Assembly: GCF_009498215.1 (NCBI RefSeq)
Contig: NZ_CP043498.1
Span: 2,957,501 to 3,021,500, forward strand
Direction: 5' to 3'
Origin: Rhizobium grahamii
Lineage (GTDB): Bacteria; Pseudomonadota; Alphaproteobacteria; Rhizobiales; Rhizobiaceae
DNA length: 64,000 nucleotides
The notes beneath the pieces are model-generated. The model was not told the DNA's origin. It saw only the letters and a program-made list of their open reading frames with translations, and searched no databases. Shown here in pieces: positions 48,769 to 57,898 of this stretch. How positions within the stretch are numbered: the first letter of the stretch is position 1; every line of letters begins with the position of its first letter. The position numbers and the translations under genes were made by a program.

Positions 48769-49380
48769 ATGAGACTCGATTCCAAATATTTCGACCGTAT
48801 CCGCACCCGCCGCAAACGCGAGCAGGAACCCGAACAGGCTCCCCCTTCCTGTCAGTGGGACGGCTGTGACAAGAAAGGCGTGCATCGCGCTCCCGTCGGA
48901 CGCAATGCCGAGGGGCAGTTCTTTCTGTTCTGCTTCGAGCACGTCAAGGAATACAACAAGGGCTACAATTATTTCTCCGGCCTCTCCGACGGCGAGATCG
49001 CGCGCTATCAGAAGGAAGCGATAACCGGCCATCGCCCCACCTGGACGGTCGGCGTCAACAAATCGGCCAAGGACAGCCCGTTGCAGTCCGATATGCGCTC
49101 CGGTTCCTACCGCGTCCGCGATCCCTTCGGCTTCGTCAACGGCACCAAGAGCAACGGTCCGCGTTTTCCGGAGCAGCGCAAACTGAAGACCCTGGAAGCC
49201 AAGGCTTTCGACACGATGGGCCTTGAGGCCAGCGCAACCTCTTCGGAGATCAAGAGCCGGTACAAGGAACTGGTCAAGAAGCACCACCCCGACGCCAATG
49301 GCGGCGACCGTGGTTCGGAGGAACGGTTCCGCGCCGTCATCCAGGCCTATCAATTATTGAAGCAGAACGGTTTTTGTTAG
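48769..49380 (+). CDS. J-domain co-chaperone with N-terminal cysteine-containing region
   Basis: A 203-residue protein. The N-terminal half contains CQWDGCDKKGVHRAP and FFLFCFEHVKEYNKGYNYF, possibly a small metal site. The J domain lies at the extreme C-terminus (about 145-203) with the HPD motif in KKHHPDANGG, needed to stimulate DnaK. DnaJ-type G/F, zinc-finger and client domains are absent. This arrangement is standard in Rhizobiales next to cobS. Its clients are unknown. Confidence 0.88.
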   Translation: MRLDSKYFDRIRTRRKREQEPEQAPPSCQWDGCDKKGVHRAPVGRNAEGQFFLFCFEHVKEYNKGYNYFSGLSDGEIARYQKEAITGHRPTWTVGVNKSAKDSPLQSDMRSGSYRVRDPFGFVNGTKSNGPRFPEQRKLKTLEAKAFDTMGLEASATSSEIKSRYKELVKKHHPDANGGDRGSEERFRAVIQAYQLLKQNGFC

Positions 49381-49691
49381 TTCCTGTCCTTGCTCTTGGT
49401 CTTCAATCAGGTATGGTCCAGATCGGCTGAGGCCGCAGGCAACCGCGGCATAAATTTCTGCGTTTGTCCCACAGGCGCCTCGGCCACTTCCGGGCGCGGC
49501 GTTTCTTGTCCGGGACTTTGTTCAAGAATGCTCGCTAGCGGTAGATTATCGCCCCCGAGGTTTCGTTTCAGTCCCGGAGAAGCATCGCCGACGTTCCGAC
49601 ATGAACGAGCGCGGGGTAAACTGCGGCGTCATGGTTGCGAAATGGGCTGAGACAGTATGGCCGGGTGTCGGGCACCCGCCTTGGAGACATG
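49381..49691. other. Intergenic region before cobS
   Basis: This 311-base gap should contain the cobST promoter. I looked for a cobalamin riboswitch and saw no B12-box-like sequence. No RNA gene or convincing small frame is visible. Confidence 0.45.
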
Positions 49692-50684
49692 ATGAGCAAG
49701 ATTGACCTTGATATTTCGGAGCTTCCGGACACCACCGTTTCGGTCAGGGAGGTCTTTGGTATCGATTCCGACATCCGCGTGCCGGCGTACAGCCAGGGCA
49801 GCGCCTATGTTCCGGATCTCGATCCCGATTATCTCTTCGACCGCGAAACCACGCTCGCCATTCTTGCCGGCTTTGCCCATAACCGACGCGTGATGATTTC
49901 AGGCTATCACGGCACCGGTAAGTCCTCGCACATCGAACAGGTCGCCGCTCGCCTGAACTGGCCTTGCGTTCGTATCAACCTCGACAGCCACGTCAGCCGT
50001 ATCGATCTCGTCGGCAAAGACGCGATCGTCGTCAAGGACGGCCTGCAGGTCACCGAATTCAAGGACGGCATCCTGCCGTGGGCCTACCAGCACAATGTCG
50101 CACTCGTCTTCGACGAATACGATGCCGGCCGCCCGGACGTGATGTTCGTCATTCAGCGCGTTCTGGAATCCTCCGGACGCCTGACGCTGCTCGACCAGAG
50201 CCGCGTCATCCGCCCGCACCCTGCCTTCCGTCTGTTTGCGACCGCAAACACGATCGGTCTCGGCGATACGACCGGCCTCTATCACGGCACGCAGCAGATC
50301 AACCAGGCGCAGATGGACCGTTGGTCCATCGTGACGACGCTGAACTATCTGCCGCACGACCATGAAGTGAACATCGTCGCCGCCAAGGTGAAGATGTTCG
50401 GCAAGGACAAGGAAGGCCGCGACACCGTCTCCAAGATGGTCCGCGTTGCCGACCTGACGCGCGCGTCCTTCATGAATGGCGACCTGTCGACCGTCATGAG
50501 CCCGCGTACGGTCATTACATGGGCCGAGAATGCCGAAATCTTTGGCGACATCGCCTTTGCCTTCCGCGTGACCTTCCTCAACAAGTGCGACGAACTGGAA
50601 CGTCCGCTGGTGGCCGAACACTATCAGCGCGCTTTCGGCGTCGAGCTGAAGGAAAGCGCCGCCAACATCGTTCTGGAGGCCTAA
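49692..50684 (+). CDS. cobS: Aerobic cobaltochelatase subunit CobS
   Basis: A 330-residue AAA+ ATPase that, with CobT and the large CobN subunit, inserts cobalt into hydrogenobyrinic acid a,c-diamide in the aerobic B12 pathway. The Walker A is [11 protein letters not shown] near residue 70-80, Walker [11 protein letters not shown], and the sensor region [17 protein letters not shown]. The start at 49692 follows TTGGAGACATG; ATG at 49689 is possible. cobT follows after 12 bases. CobN is not in the window. Confidence 0.95.
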   Translation: MSKIDLDISELPDTTVSVREVFGIDSDIRVPAYSQGSAYVPDLDPDYLFDRETTLAILAGFAHNRRVMISGYHGTGKSSHIEQVAARLNWPCVRINLDSHVSRIDLVGKDAIVVKDGLQVTEFKDGILPWAYQHNVALVFDEYDAGRPDVMFVIQRVLESSGRLTLLDQSRVIRPHPAFRLFATANTIGLGDTTGLYHGTQQINQAQMDRWSIVTTLNYLPHDHEVNIVAAKVKMFGKDKEGRDTVSKMVRVADLTRASFMNGDLSTVMSPRTVITWAENAEIFGDIAFAFRVTFLNKCDELERPLVAEHYQRAFGVELKESAANIVLEA

Positions 50685-50696
50685 GGCCGACCGATC

Positions 50697-52598
50697 ATGG
50701 CTGCTCGCGGTGACAATTCGAAAGCAAAGCCCGGCTCGCCTGTCGACGTCGAACCGTTGCGCCGGGCGATAACCGGCAGCGTACGCGCGATCGCCGGCGA
50801 CGGCGAGGTCGAGGTGACCTTCGCCAATGAACGCCCTGGAATGACGGCCGAGCGGATTCGTCTGCCGGAGATTTCCAAGCGTCCGACACTGCATGAGCTC
50901 TCGGTAACACGCGGGCTCGGCGACTCGATGGCATTGCGGCTCGCCTGCCATGACGACAAGGTGCATGCGACGATGGCGCCGCAAGGCTCCGACGCGCGCG
51001 CGATCTTCGACGCCGTCGAGCAGGCACGCGTGGAATCCATCGGCGCACTGCGGATGGAAGGCGTTGCCGCAAACCTCCGGTCGATGACCGAGGAGAAATA
51101 CTCCAAGGCGAATTTCTCCGGCATCGAGCGGCAGGAAGACGCGCCGATCGGCGAAGCTATGGCCATGATGGTGCGCGAGAAGCTGACCGGCGAAAAGCCG
51201 CCAGCCTCGGCCGGCAAGGTGCTCGATCTCTGGCGTTCGTTCATCGAAGAGAAGGCCGGACCCGAACTCCAAAACCTCTCCGGCGTCATCAACGATCAGC
51301 CGGCCTTCTCGAAGGCGATCCGCAACATGCTTTCGGCCATGGAGATGGCGGAAGAGTATGGTGACGACGACAGTCAGCCGGATCCTGACGACGATTCGGA
51401 GCAGGAAGACCACCCGAACGGCGATGAGCAGGATCAGGACCAAGTCGATGACGACGCCGGCTCCGATGCCGCACCCGTAGAGGACAGCGAAGTCGCCGAC
51501 GAGCAGATGGAAGACGGCGAGACCGAAGGCGCCGAAATCTCCGACGACGACATGCAGGACGAGGGCGAGGAAGATTCCGAGACGCCGGGCGAAACCCGCC
51601 GTCCGAACACGCCCTTCGACGACTTCAACGAGAAAGTCGACTACCACGTCTTCACCGAGGAATTCGACGAGACGATCACCGCCGAGGAACTCTGCGACGC
51701 CGCCGAGCTAGAGCGCCTGCGCGCTTTCCTCGACAAGCAGCTGGCACACCTGCAGGGCGCTGTCGGTCGCCTGGCCAACCGCCTGCAGCGCCGCCTGATG
51801 GCACAGCAGAACCGGTCCTGGGATTTCGATCTCGAGGAAGGTTATCTCGATCCGGCGCGCCTGACGCGCATGATCATCGATCCGATGCAGGCGCTGTCGT
51901 TCAAGATGGAGCGGGACACGCAGTTCCGCGACACCGTCGTGACGCTTCTGATCGACAATTCCGGCTCGATGCGCGGCCGTCCGATCACGGTCGCCGCCAC
52001 CTGCGCCGATATTCTGGCTCGCACGCTCGAGCGTTGCGGCGTCAAGGTCGAAATCCTCGGCTTCACGACGAAGGCATGGAAGGGCGGACAGGCGCGCGAA
52101 AAGTGGCTCGGCAGCGGCAAGCCGCAAACGCCCGGCCGTCTGAACGACCTGCGCCACATCATCTACAAATCAGCCGATGCACCTTGGCGTCGCGCCCGGG
52201 CCAATCTCGGCCTGATGATGCGCGAAGGCCTGTTGAAGGAAAACATCGACGGCGAGGCGCTGATGTGGGCGCATAACCGCCTGATCGCGCGGCGCGAGCA
52301 GCGCAAGATCCTGATGATGATCTCCGACGGCGCGCCGGTCGACGATTCGACATTGTCAGTCAACCCGGGCAACTACCTGGAGCGGCATCTGCGTGCCGTC
52401 ATCGACCGGATCGAGACGCGTTCTCCCGTCGAGCTTCTGGCAATCGGCATCGGCCACGACGTCACGCGCTACTACAGGCGCGCCGTCACGATCGTCGACG
52501 CCGACGAGCTGGCGGGCGCGATGACCGAGCAGCTTGCATCGCTCTTCGAAGACAAGACCGTCCAGCCGCGGGGCGGTCGCCTCCGCCGCGCCGGCTAA
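50697..52598 (+). CDS. cobT: Aerobic cobaltochelatase subunit CobT
   Basis: A 633-residue partner of CobS. The central region (about 220-300) is strongly acidic and low in complexity. The C-terminal von Willebrand A domain has the metal-ion adhesion motif [13 protein letters not shown] at about 418-430. In the related magnesium chelatase the equivalent subunit bridges the ATPase ring and the catalytic subunit. It is in one transcript with cobS. Confidence 0.95.
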   Translation: MAARGDNSKAKPGSPVDVEPLRRAITGSVRAIAGDGEVEVTFANERPGMTAERIRLPEISKRPTLHELSVTRGLGDSMALRLACHDDKVHATMAPQGSDARAIFDAVEQARVESIGALRMEGVAANLRSMTEEKYSKANFSGIERQEDAPIGEAMAMMVREKLTGEKPPASAGKVLDLWRSFIEEKAGPELQNLSGVINDQPAFSKAIRNMLSAMEMAEEYGDDDSQPDPDDDSEQEDHPNGDEQDQDQVDDDAGSDAAPVEDSEVADEQMEDGETEGAEISDDDMQDEGEEDSETPGETRRPNTPFDDFNEKVDYHVFTEEFDETITAEELCDAAELERLRAFLDKQLAHLQGAVGRLANRLQRRLMAQQNRSWDFDLEEGYLDPARLTRMIIDPMQALSFKMERDTQFRDTVVTLLIDNSGSMRGRPITVAATCADILARTLERCGVKVEILGFTTKAWKGGQAREKWLGSGKPQTPGRLNDLRHIIYKSADAPWRRARANLGLMMREGLLKENIDGEALMWAHNRLIARREQRKILMMISDGAPVDDSTLSVNPGNYLERHLRAVIDRIETRSPVELLAIGIGHDVTRYYRRAVTIVDADELAGAMTEQLASLFEDKTVQPRGGRLRRAG

Positions 52599-52619
52599 CC
52601 GCGAAAGGACGCTTTCTGG

Positions 52620-53651
52620 ATGCTCGGGAAGCCCTTCGCCAGTCTGATCTCGATTGCAATTGGCCTGGCGGTTCTCATGCCGCCGGCATTTGCCGATGGT
52701 GACGTCGAGGTTCACAGCCGCGTTATCACCGATTTCAAGATCGGCTCCGACGAGACAAAGTTCGGCTCGCTGGAATTTCTCGGCGGGCTTGAGATGGTTT
52801 CGCCTCAGCGCCTGTTCGGCTCGCTATCGTCGATCCGCTTTCGGCGTGACAAGACACATTTTATCGGCGTACTCGACACGGGCCACTGGATGACCGGCCG
52901 CATCGAACGCGATCCCAAGGGCCGGCTGTCCGGTCTCGCCGATGTCTCTATTGCGCCGATGAGAAACCGAGCCGGACGCAGCTTTGAGGGCAAAGGCCAC
53001 ATGGATGCCGAGGGCCTGGCGCTGCGCGATGACGGCATTCTCGTTTCCTTCGAGCAGGATCATCGCGTCGACATCTATCCCGATCCAGGCTTCGAGACGT
53101 TACCTGCAATCGATACCATCCCCATTCCCTTTTCGAAGAAATCGCTGCGCGCCAATCGCGGCTTCGAGACCACGGTTGTGGCGCCAATCGACAGCGCCCT
53201 CAAGGGCGGCACACTGATCGTTGCGGAGCGCAGCCTGGATCCATCAGGAAACGCCGTGGCAGCCATCCTCGACGGGCCTCTGAAAGGAAAGCTTACGCTC
53301 GCCCACTACGGCGACTTCGACGCCACTGATGGCGCCTTCCTGCCTGACGGCGATCTCCTGCTGCTGGAGCGCCGCTTCAACATGGCGGAGGGCATCGGAA
53401 TGCGCATCCGCCGCATCAAGGCCGCCGACATTCGTCCGGGTGCCGTGATGGACGGCGAGATTTTACTGCAGGGCGACTTCGGCTATCAGATCGACAACAT
53501 GGAAGGCCTGGACACCTTCACGGCCGAGGACGGTAGCACGCACGTGATAATCGTCTCCGATGACAACCATTCCATCTTGCAGCGCAATCTGATGCTGGAA
53601 TTCCGTCTGCTGGAGCCGCGAGCCGGCGATACGGCTCGCCTGCAGAACTAA
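52620..53651 (+). CDS. Esterase-like-activity-of-phytase family secreted protein
   Basis: A 343-residue periplasmic protein with a signal peptide (about 1-26, cut after PPAFA). The mature part looks like a beta-propeller: SSIRFRRDKTHFIGVLDTGHW, HMDAEGLALRDDGILVSFEQDHRV, LPDGDLLLLERRF and NMEGLDTFTAEDGSTHVIIVSDDN. This matches the phytase-like esterase group. The substrate is unknown. It starts 22 bases after cobT and may share the transcript, though a role in B12 is not implied. Confidence 0.83.
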   Translation: MLGKPFASLISIAIGLAVLMPPAFADGDVEVHSRVITDFKIGSDETKFGSLEFLGGLEMVSPQRLFGSLSSIRFRRDKTHFIGVLDTGHWMTGRIERDPKGRLSGLADVSIAPMRNRAGRSFEGKGHMDAEGLALRDDGILVSFEQDHRVDIYPDPGFETLPAIDTIPIPFSKKSLRANRGFETTVVAPIDSALKGGTLIVAERSLDPSGNAVAAILDGPLKGKLTLAHYGDFDATDGAFLPDGDLLLLERRFNMAEGIGMRIRRIKAADIRPGAVMDGEILLQGDFGYQIDNMEGLDTFTAEDGSTHVIIVSDDNHSILQRNLMLEFRLLEPRAGDTARLQN

Positions 53652-53734
53652 AGCTGGCCGCCGCCGCCGATCGTTGGAAGACGAGTGGTTGCAAGATAGC
53701 CAATCGTGCAGCGGGCTTCCGTGTGCTCGAACGC

Positions 53735-53758
53735 AAAAGGCGGAGCATCAGCCCCGCC
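53735..53758 (-). terminator. Intrinsic terminator after yhhQ
   Basis: On the minus strand a GGCGG / CCGCC stem with a 10-base loop is followed by TTTT. It lies 30 bases past the yhhQ stop. The stem is short, so strength is uncertain. Confidence 0.6.
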
Positions 53759-53787
53759 GTCTGTCTGAGAGAGTGCCTTTGGGCTCT

Positions 53788-54423
53788 TTAATTGGCGCGT
53801 GCGGCCTGCATTGGCCGCAGCACATTCATGAGTGCGCCATAGGGAAGCAGCATCACGAGGCCGACGATCATCTTCACGGAGAAATCCCCGATCGCCCAGG
53901 AAATCCAGCGAGGCGCCTGTGCGGTGAAGATGCCGAGAACAGGCGCGGATTCAAGCGCGAAGGGATCGTTTGCGCCGAAGAAGACGAAGAAGGCCGCGAA
54001 GGCGAAGGAAAAGAAAATTGCCGTGTCGAGCATCGATCCGACCAGCGAGCCGACGAGCGGCGCACGCCACCAGGCCTGACGGCGCAGACGATTGAAAACC
54101 GAGATGTCGAGCAGCTGACCAGCCAGATAGGCCGAGCCGGAGGCAATCGCGATACGTGGAACCGACGTGTAGAACGACAGCGTCACACCAACGACAAAGC
54201 CGGCGAACACGACCTTGCGGGCAGCACGAGGGCCGAACTGGCGGTTGGTCAGGTCGGTGATGAGGAAGGCGACCGGGTAGGTGAAGGCACCCCAGGTCAG
54301 GATATCGGCCAGATTGATACCGGCGAACTCGGCGTTCAGAGGGAACTGCACGAGGAAGTTCGAAGCGACGACAACAAGCGTCATCAAGGCAACATAGATA
54401 AGCGTAGAGCGTGTCGTCAGCAT
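53788..54423 (-). CDS. yhhQ: Queuosine precursor transporter YhhQ (COG1738)
   Basis: A 211-residue inner-membrane protein with about six helices. Family marks are NILVQ-like VASNFLVQFPL, LADILTWGAFTYPVAFLITDLTNRQFG and RIAIASGSAYLAGQLLDISVF, and the later LVGSMLDTAIFFSFAF. It imports preQ0, preQ1 or queuine for the wobble base queuosine. The ATG at 54423 is the natural start; the frame upstream is open but overlaps rpmB antisense-free spacer and the leader hairpin. The leader resembles a preQ1 riboswitch. Confidence 0.93.
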   Translation of the reverse strand: MLTTRSTLIYVALMTLVVVASNFLVQFPLNAEFAGINLADILTWGAFTYPVAFLITDLTNRQFGPRAARKVVFAGFVVGVTLSFYTSVPRIAIASGSAYLAGQLLDISVFNRLRRQAWWRAPLVGSLVGSMLDTAIFFSFAFAAFFVFFGANDPFALESAPVLGIFTAQAPRWISWAIGDFSVKMIVGLVMLLPYGALMNVLRPMQAARAN

Positions 54424-54450
54424 TTTTTTATCCTGGGGTATGCCACCAGT
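54420..54450 (-). promoter_or_regulatory. Candidate preQ1-I riboswitch in the yhhQ leader
   Basis: On the minus strand CTGG and CCAG form P1 around the loop TGGCATACC, followed by GATAAAAAA and the ATG of yhhQ. The loop GCAT can pair with ATGC, which includes the start codon, making the class I H-type pseudoknot with its A-rich third loop. The CUGG...ACCCCAG pattern resembles the Thermoanaerobacter preQ1 aptamer. AGGA at the end of P1 would be the ribosome site. The loop is about three bases shorter than the best-known examples, hence moderate confidence. Confidence 0.6.
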
Positions 54451-54539
54451 TGGAGAGACAGACCGGCAAAGCAAAAGGCTTGTCCGGATATCACCCGTGC
54501 AAGCCTTTCGAAGCCGTATGAAAAAGAAGCAGTCGAAGC

Positions 54540-54836
54540 TTATGCAGCAGCAGCTTCGGCAGTCTTCTTGACGATCTGGCGACGCAGCAGACGAGCGCGC
54601 ATCGACAGTTCGTTTTCGCTTGCCTTGATCAGGAAAGCGTCGAGACCGCCACGATGCTCGACGGAACGAAGAGCAGCAGCCGAAACGCGAAGACGGTAAC
54701 GCTGGCCGAGCGCGTCGGAGATCAGCGTAACCTGGCACAGGTTCGGGAGGAACCGGCGCTTGGTCTTGTTGTTGGCATGGCTGACATTGTTGCCAACGAG
54801 GACTGCCTTGCCGGTCAATTCGCACATGCGGGACAT
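54540..54836 (-). CDS. rpmB: 50S ribosomal protein L28
   Basis: A 98-residue basic ribosomal protein with the family start [29 protein letters not shown] and the central [25 protein letters not shown]. Alphaproteobacterial L28 is about this long. The start at 54836 is clear despite an open frame upstream. It precedes yhhQ on the same strand, with the riboswitch-like leader between them. Confidence 0.96.
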   Translation of the reverse strand: MSRMCELTGKAVLVGNNVSHANNKTKRRFLPNLCQVTLISDALGQRYRLRVSAAALRSVEHRGGLDAFLIKASENELSMRARLLRRQIVKKTAEAAAA

Positions 54837-55074
54837 GGAACACCTATTCTTGTTTTTCTCGGCCATCTGTTGCACACCCGCGCAAAACCGGGCTAGCAAT
54901 CCATCAGGCCATGATTGGAAAGTTGCGGTTCTATAGTCAGACAGGCCGTGCGCGTCAAGCCAAACCTTGGCATTTCCCGCAATTCTGTCAAAAAGCTCGT
55001 GTTTGCTTCGTGGCGTGACCGGCGTATAGACCGGAATGAACAGCTTTACCAGCTGCCTGAACAAGGTTCATTTC

Positions 55075-55851
55075 ATGGCTCATCTGAGCAGACGCATTTT
55101 CCTCTCCGCGGCAGCTGCCCTGTTGGCCATTCCCGCCAATGCCAGCGAGATCGTGCACCGCACTGAGTATAAGGTATCGCTCGGCATCCTTACGATCGCG
55201 CGCGCCGCATTCCTGACGAGGATCGAGGACGACAAGAGCTACCGGGTATCCGGCGACATCAGCTCCGCCGGCCTTGCCGATCTCGTGACCAATATCTCGG
55301 CCAAGACGAGCGTAGACGGCGTAGTGCGCGGCGACCGGCTGCAGGCCTCCCGTTACTATCTCTATTATAAGAGCGGCAAGCGCGCCCGTACCTACGAGGT
55401 GCGTTACAGCAACGGCAACATCACCTCGACGACGGTCCGGCCACCGCGCCGTCTGCCGAAAAACTGGGTCGACGTGTCACCAGGCGATATGCGTTCGGTA
55501 CTCGACCCGATCTCCGGCCTGATCTTCCCTGCCGGCACCAATGTCTGCGCCCAGAAACTGCCGATCTACGACGGCGAGATGCGCATGGATCTCGTGCTCT
55601 CTCCGAAGGGAAGCGACGAGTTCTCGACGGATGGCTTCAATGGCAAGGCGACGATCTGCAGCGTTCGCTTTGTCCCGCGTTCCGGTTACAAGAAAGGCCG
55701 CAGCGACATCGACTATCTGAGCAAGAGCAGCCGGATGGAAATCTGGTTTGCCAAGGCCGATGCCGCAAATGTATATGCTCCAGTCTACGTCCGTATTCCG
55801 ACGCAATATGGACCGGTGACGATTACCGCGGTCAAATACGGCGCAAGTTGA
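55075..55851 (+). CDS. DUF3108-family secreted protein
   Basis: A 258-residue periplasmic protein with a signal peptide (MAHLSRRIFLSAAAALLAIPANA). The mature part is beta-rich, with YKVSLGILTIARAAF, SGDISSAGLADLVTNISAKT and MEIWFAKADAANVYAPVYVRIPT near the end, the DUF3108 pattern. The function is unknown. ATG at 55075 is preferred because the signal peptide starts there; 55036 is an in-frame alternative. It is divergent from rpmB. Confidence 0.87.
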   Translation: MAHLSRRIFLSAAAALLAIPANASEIVHRTEYKVSLGILTIARAAFLTRIEDDKSYRVSGDISSAGLADLVTNISAKTSVDGVVRGDRLQASRYYLYYKSGKRARTYEVRYSNGNITSTTVRPPRRLPKNWVDVSPGDMRSVLDPISGLIFPAGTNVCAQKLPIYDGEMRMDLVLSPKGSDEFSTDGFNGKATICSVRFVPRSGYKKGRSDIDYLSKSSRMEIWFAKADAANVYAPVYVRIPTQYGPVTITAVKYGAS

Positions 55852-55878
55852 CGGAGCGTGTCTCCGCAAAGGGGACAG

Positions 55879-56769
55879 GTGAAGCTTCGGGCCACGCTAA
55901 TCGGCTTTACGGCCATCCTCATGTGGTCGTTTCTGGCGCTGTTCACGGCTGCGTCAGGAACGATGCCTCCGTTCCAGCTGTCGGCGATCTGCTTTGCCAT
56001 CGGCAGCATTCCCGGCATCGCCGTTCTGATCCTCAACCCATCGCGGATCGCGCTGCTGAAACAGCCAGCCAAGGTCTGGCTGATCGGAATAGCCGGCCTG
56101 TTCGGCTACCATTTCCTCTACTTCACCGCGCTTCGAAACGCACCGGCCGTCGAAGCTGGGCTCATCGCCTATCTCTGGCCGCTTCTGATCGTCGTCGGTT
56201 CGGCATTGCTGCCGGGTGAACGCTTGCGCTGGTATCATGTCGCGGGAGCGGTGGCCGGTCTCTGCGGCACCTTCCTGATCGTCAGCCGCAACGGCATCAA
56301 TTTCGACGGTGCCTATGCCGTCGGCTATGGCGCCGCTTTTCTCTGCGCCTTCACCTGGTCCGGCTATTCGCTGCTGACGCGCCGCTTCGATGCCGTCTCG
56401 ACCGACGTCGTCACCGGCTTCTGCCTGGCGACCTCGGTCCTGTCGCTCGTCTGCCATCTGCTGCTGGAAACCACTGTATGGCCCGAGACCGCCTCGCAGT
56501 GGATTGCCGTTGTCGGCCTGGGGCTCTTCCCCGTCGGAGCGGCCTTCTACGCCTGGGATCACGGCGTCAAGAACGGCGATATTCAGATTCTGGGTGCGGC
56601 AAGCTATGCCGCACCGCTTCTTTCGACCTTGATCCTGACCGTCTTCGGCTTTGCCGAACCGAGCTGGCGTATTGCGCTTGCCTGCATTCTGGTGACCGGC
56701 GGCGCCGCGCTGGCGGCTCAGGAGATGTTACGTCGCAAGGCCGCAAGCACAGAGCGCGCAACGGCCTAG
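55879..56769 (+). CDS. EamA/DMT-family exporter, YddG-like
   Basis: A 296-residue drug/metabolite transporter with ten helices in two EamA repeats. The start LRATLIGFTAILMWSFLALFTAASG resembles the aromatic amino-acid exporter YddG, and the second half has TDVVTGFCLATSVLS and FYAWDHGVKNGDIQILGAASYAAPLLSTL. The start is probably GTG at 55879, after AAAGGGGACAG; GTG at 55858 is possible. The substrate is not certain. Confidence 0.87.
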   Translation: MKLRATLIGFTAILMWSFLALFTAASGTMPPFQLSAICFAIGSIPGIAVLILNPSRIALLKQPAKVWLIGIAGLFGYHFLYFTALRNAPAVEAGLIAYLWPLLIVVGSALLPGERLRWYHVAGAVAGLCGTFLIVSRNGINFDGAYAVGYGAAFLCAFTWSGYSLLTRRFDAVSTDVVTGFCLATSVLSLVCHLLLETTVWPETASQWIAVVGLGLFPVGAAFYAWDHGVKNGDIQILGAASYAAPLLSTLILTVFGFAEPSWRIALACILVTGGAALAAQEMLRRKAASTERATA

Positions 56770-57404
56770 CGCATCGCCACGACCATCTTGCAGAGCTTCA
56801 CGAGGCCCGCCTCGAAGCCACCGGATCGCAGCACGTCCTTGCACCGGATTTTCATCCTCGCCTTTTCGGCCGACGACATGTCGTTATACATCGAGACGAA
56901 GCGGCTGTTGTTGCCAAGGCCGGAGCCGCCATTACCGGAACCGCCGGGACCCGTGCCTGGACTGCCGGAATCATCCGTCGAGGGGATGCCGAGGCCGAGA
57001 TTGAGCAGCGTATTGCCGCCGAGGCCGACATCCGCCGATGCGCTCGCAAGCCGCGATCCACCGACCGTTGCATTGACATTAGCATTGACGCCACTCGATC
57101 CGCCGACGCTCGCGGTGGTTCCGACACCGAGACCGCCGCTGCTTCTACCGCCAACGGAAGTACTGCTGTTGACGCCGCTGGCACCGCCGACCGATGCGTT
57201 GACGCCAAGGCCACCGCTGGAACCGCTGCCGACGCTGGCATTCACGCCGCTGGCACCCCCGACCGACACGCTCAGGCCACCATTACGACCGCTAACGCTA
57301 ACACCATTGCTGCCGCCGATATCCAGCGCGCCGGCCACCGATGGCAATATCAGGACGGCACAGCTTGCAGCGATCAGTACCAGCGACTTTGCGTAGTAAG
57401 ACAT
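56766..57404 (-). CDS. Glycine/serine-rich secreted repeat protein
   Basis: A 212-residue protein with a signal peptide (about 1-26). Residues about 28-120 are built from imperfect GG-x-SGVN-x-SVG repeats with almost only Gly, Ser, Val, Asn and Ala. A Gly/Ser/Pro linker leads to a conserved-looking C-terminal domain (SRFVSMYNDMSSAEKARMKIRCKDVLRSGGFEAGLVKLCKMV) with two cysteines. It may be a cell-surface or matrix protein; no function is known to me. It overlaps the end of the EamA gene by four bases on the opposite strand. Confidence 0.78.
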   Translation of the reverse strand: MSYYAKSLVLIAASCAVLILPSVAGALDIGGSNGVSVSGRNGGLSVSVGGASGVNASVGSGSSGGLGVNASVGGASGVNSSTSVGGRSSGGLGVGTTASVGGSSGVNANVNATVGGSRLASASADVGLGGNTLLNLGLGIPSTDDSGSPGTGPGGSGNGGSGLGNNSRFVSMYNDMSSAEKARMKIRCKDVLRSGGFEAGLVKLCKMVVAMR

Positions 57405-57898
57405 TCCAACCTCCAGATCGTTTCACGCCGAAGCACCATGCTCGGGCGGTTAAAACAAAGAGGAAGCGCGCTTTCCTTAGTCGTCCGATCCGCGGCAACC
57501 GAAAGTGGATGCGATACGTCTCTTCCGATAGGAAAAAGAATATTCAACAACGCTAAAATTTCAACATAACTTCTCGCATAGGTTTTACTCAGATATTTCT
57601 AAGACTAACAGATCATGAAGGCTGAGATTAAGATTGTCGGAAGAGGGTCGCAAGCCTGCGATGCAGTGTCGCCTCAACGATCTGATAATATAGCTCTATT
57701 CAAGAATTCTGAACATCGCACGCGTGACGAGAGGATTGTGTACCAGCGTTCGAGCAAACTAGGCTATTCAAGCACCCGAACACATAATTACATGCTAATG
57801 CAATCAAAGATTTTGTGCGCCGCACAGAGAACGTGGAAAGCACCGCACGTCCTTGGATTGCAGCATGGCCGACGAGGCGGCCATGCTGCCGTTTGCGA
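57405..57898. other. Long intergenic region before the Gly/Ser-rich gene
   Basis: This A/T-richer 494-base stretch holds the promoter of the secreted repeat protein. An inverted repeat GCAGCATGGCC / GGCCATGCTGC at 57860-57889 lies just past the chemoreceptor stop and may end that transcript, though no T run follows. A 95-codon plus-strand frame here has no good ribosome site and unusual composition. Confidence 0.5.

Noticed and set aside
49381..49691. Cobalamin riboswitch before cobS
   Set aside because: No B12-box-like sequence or matching stem-loop seen.
53788..54843. N-terminally extended 351-codon version of yhhQ
   Set aside because: The extra 140 residues are non-hydrophobic, overlap rpmB and the leader hairpin, and the YhhQ family starts at 54423.
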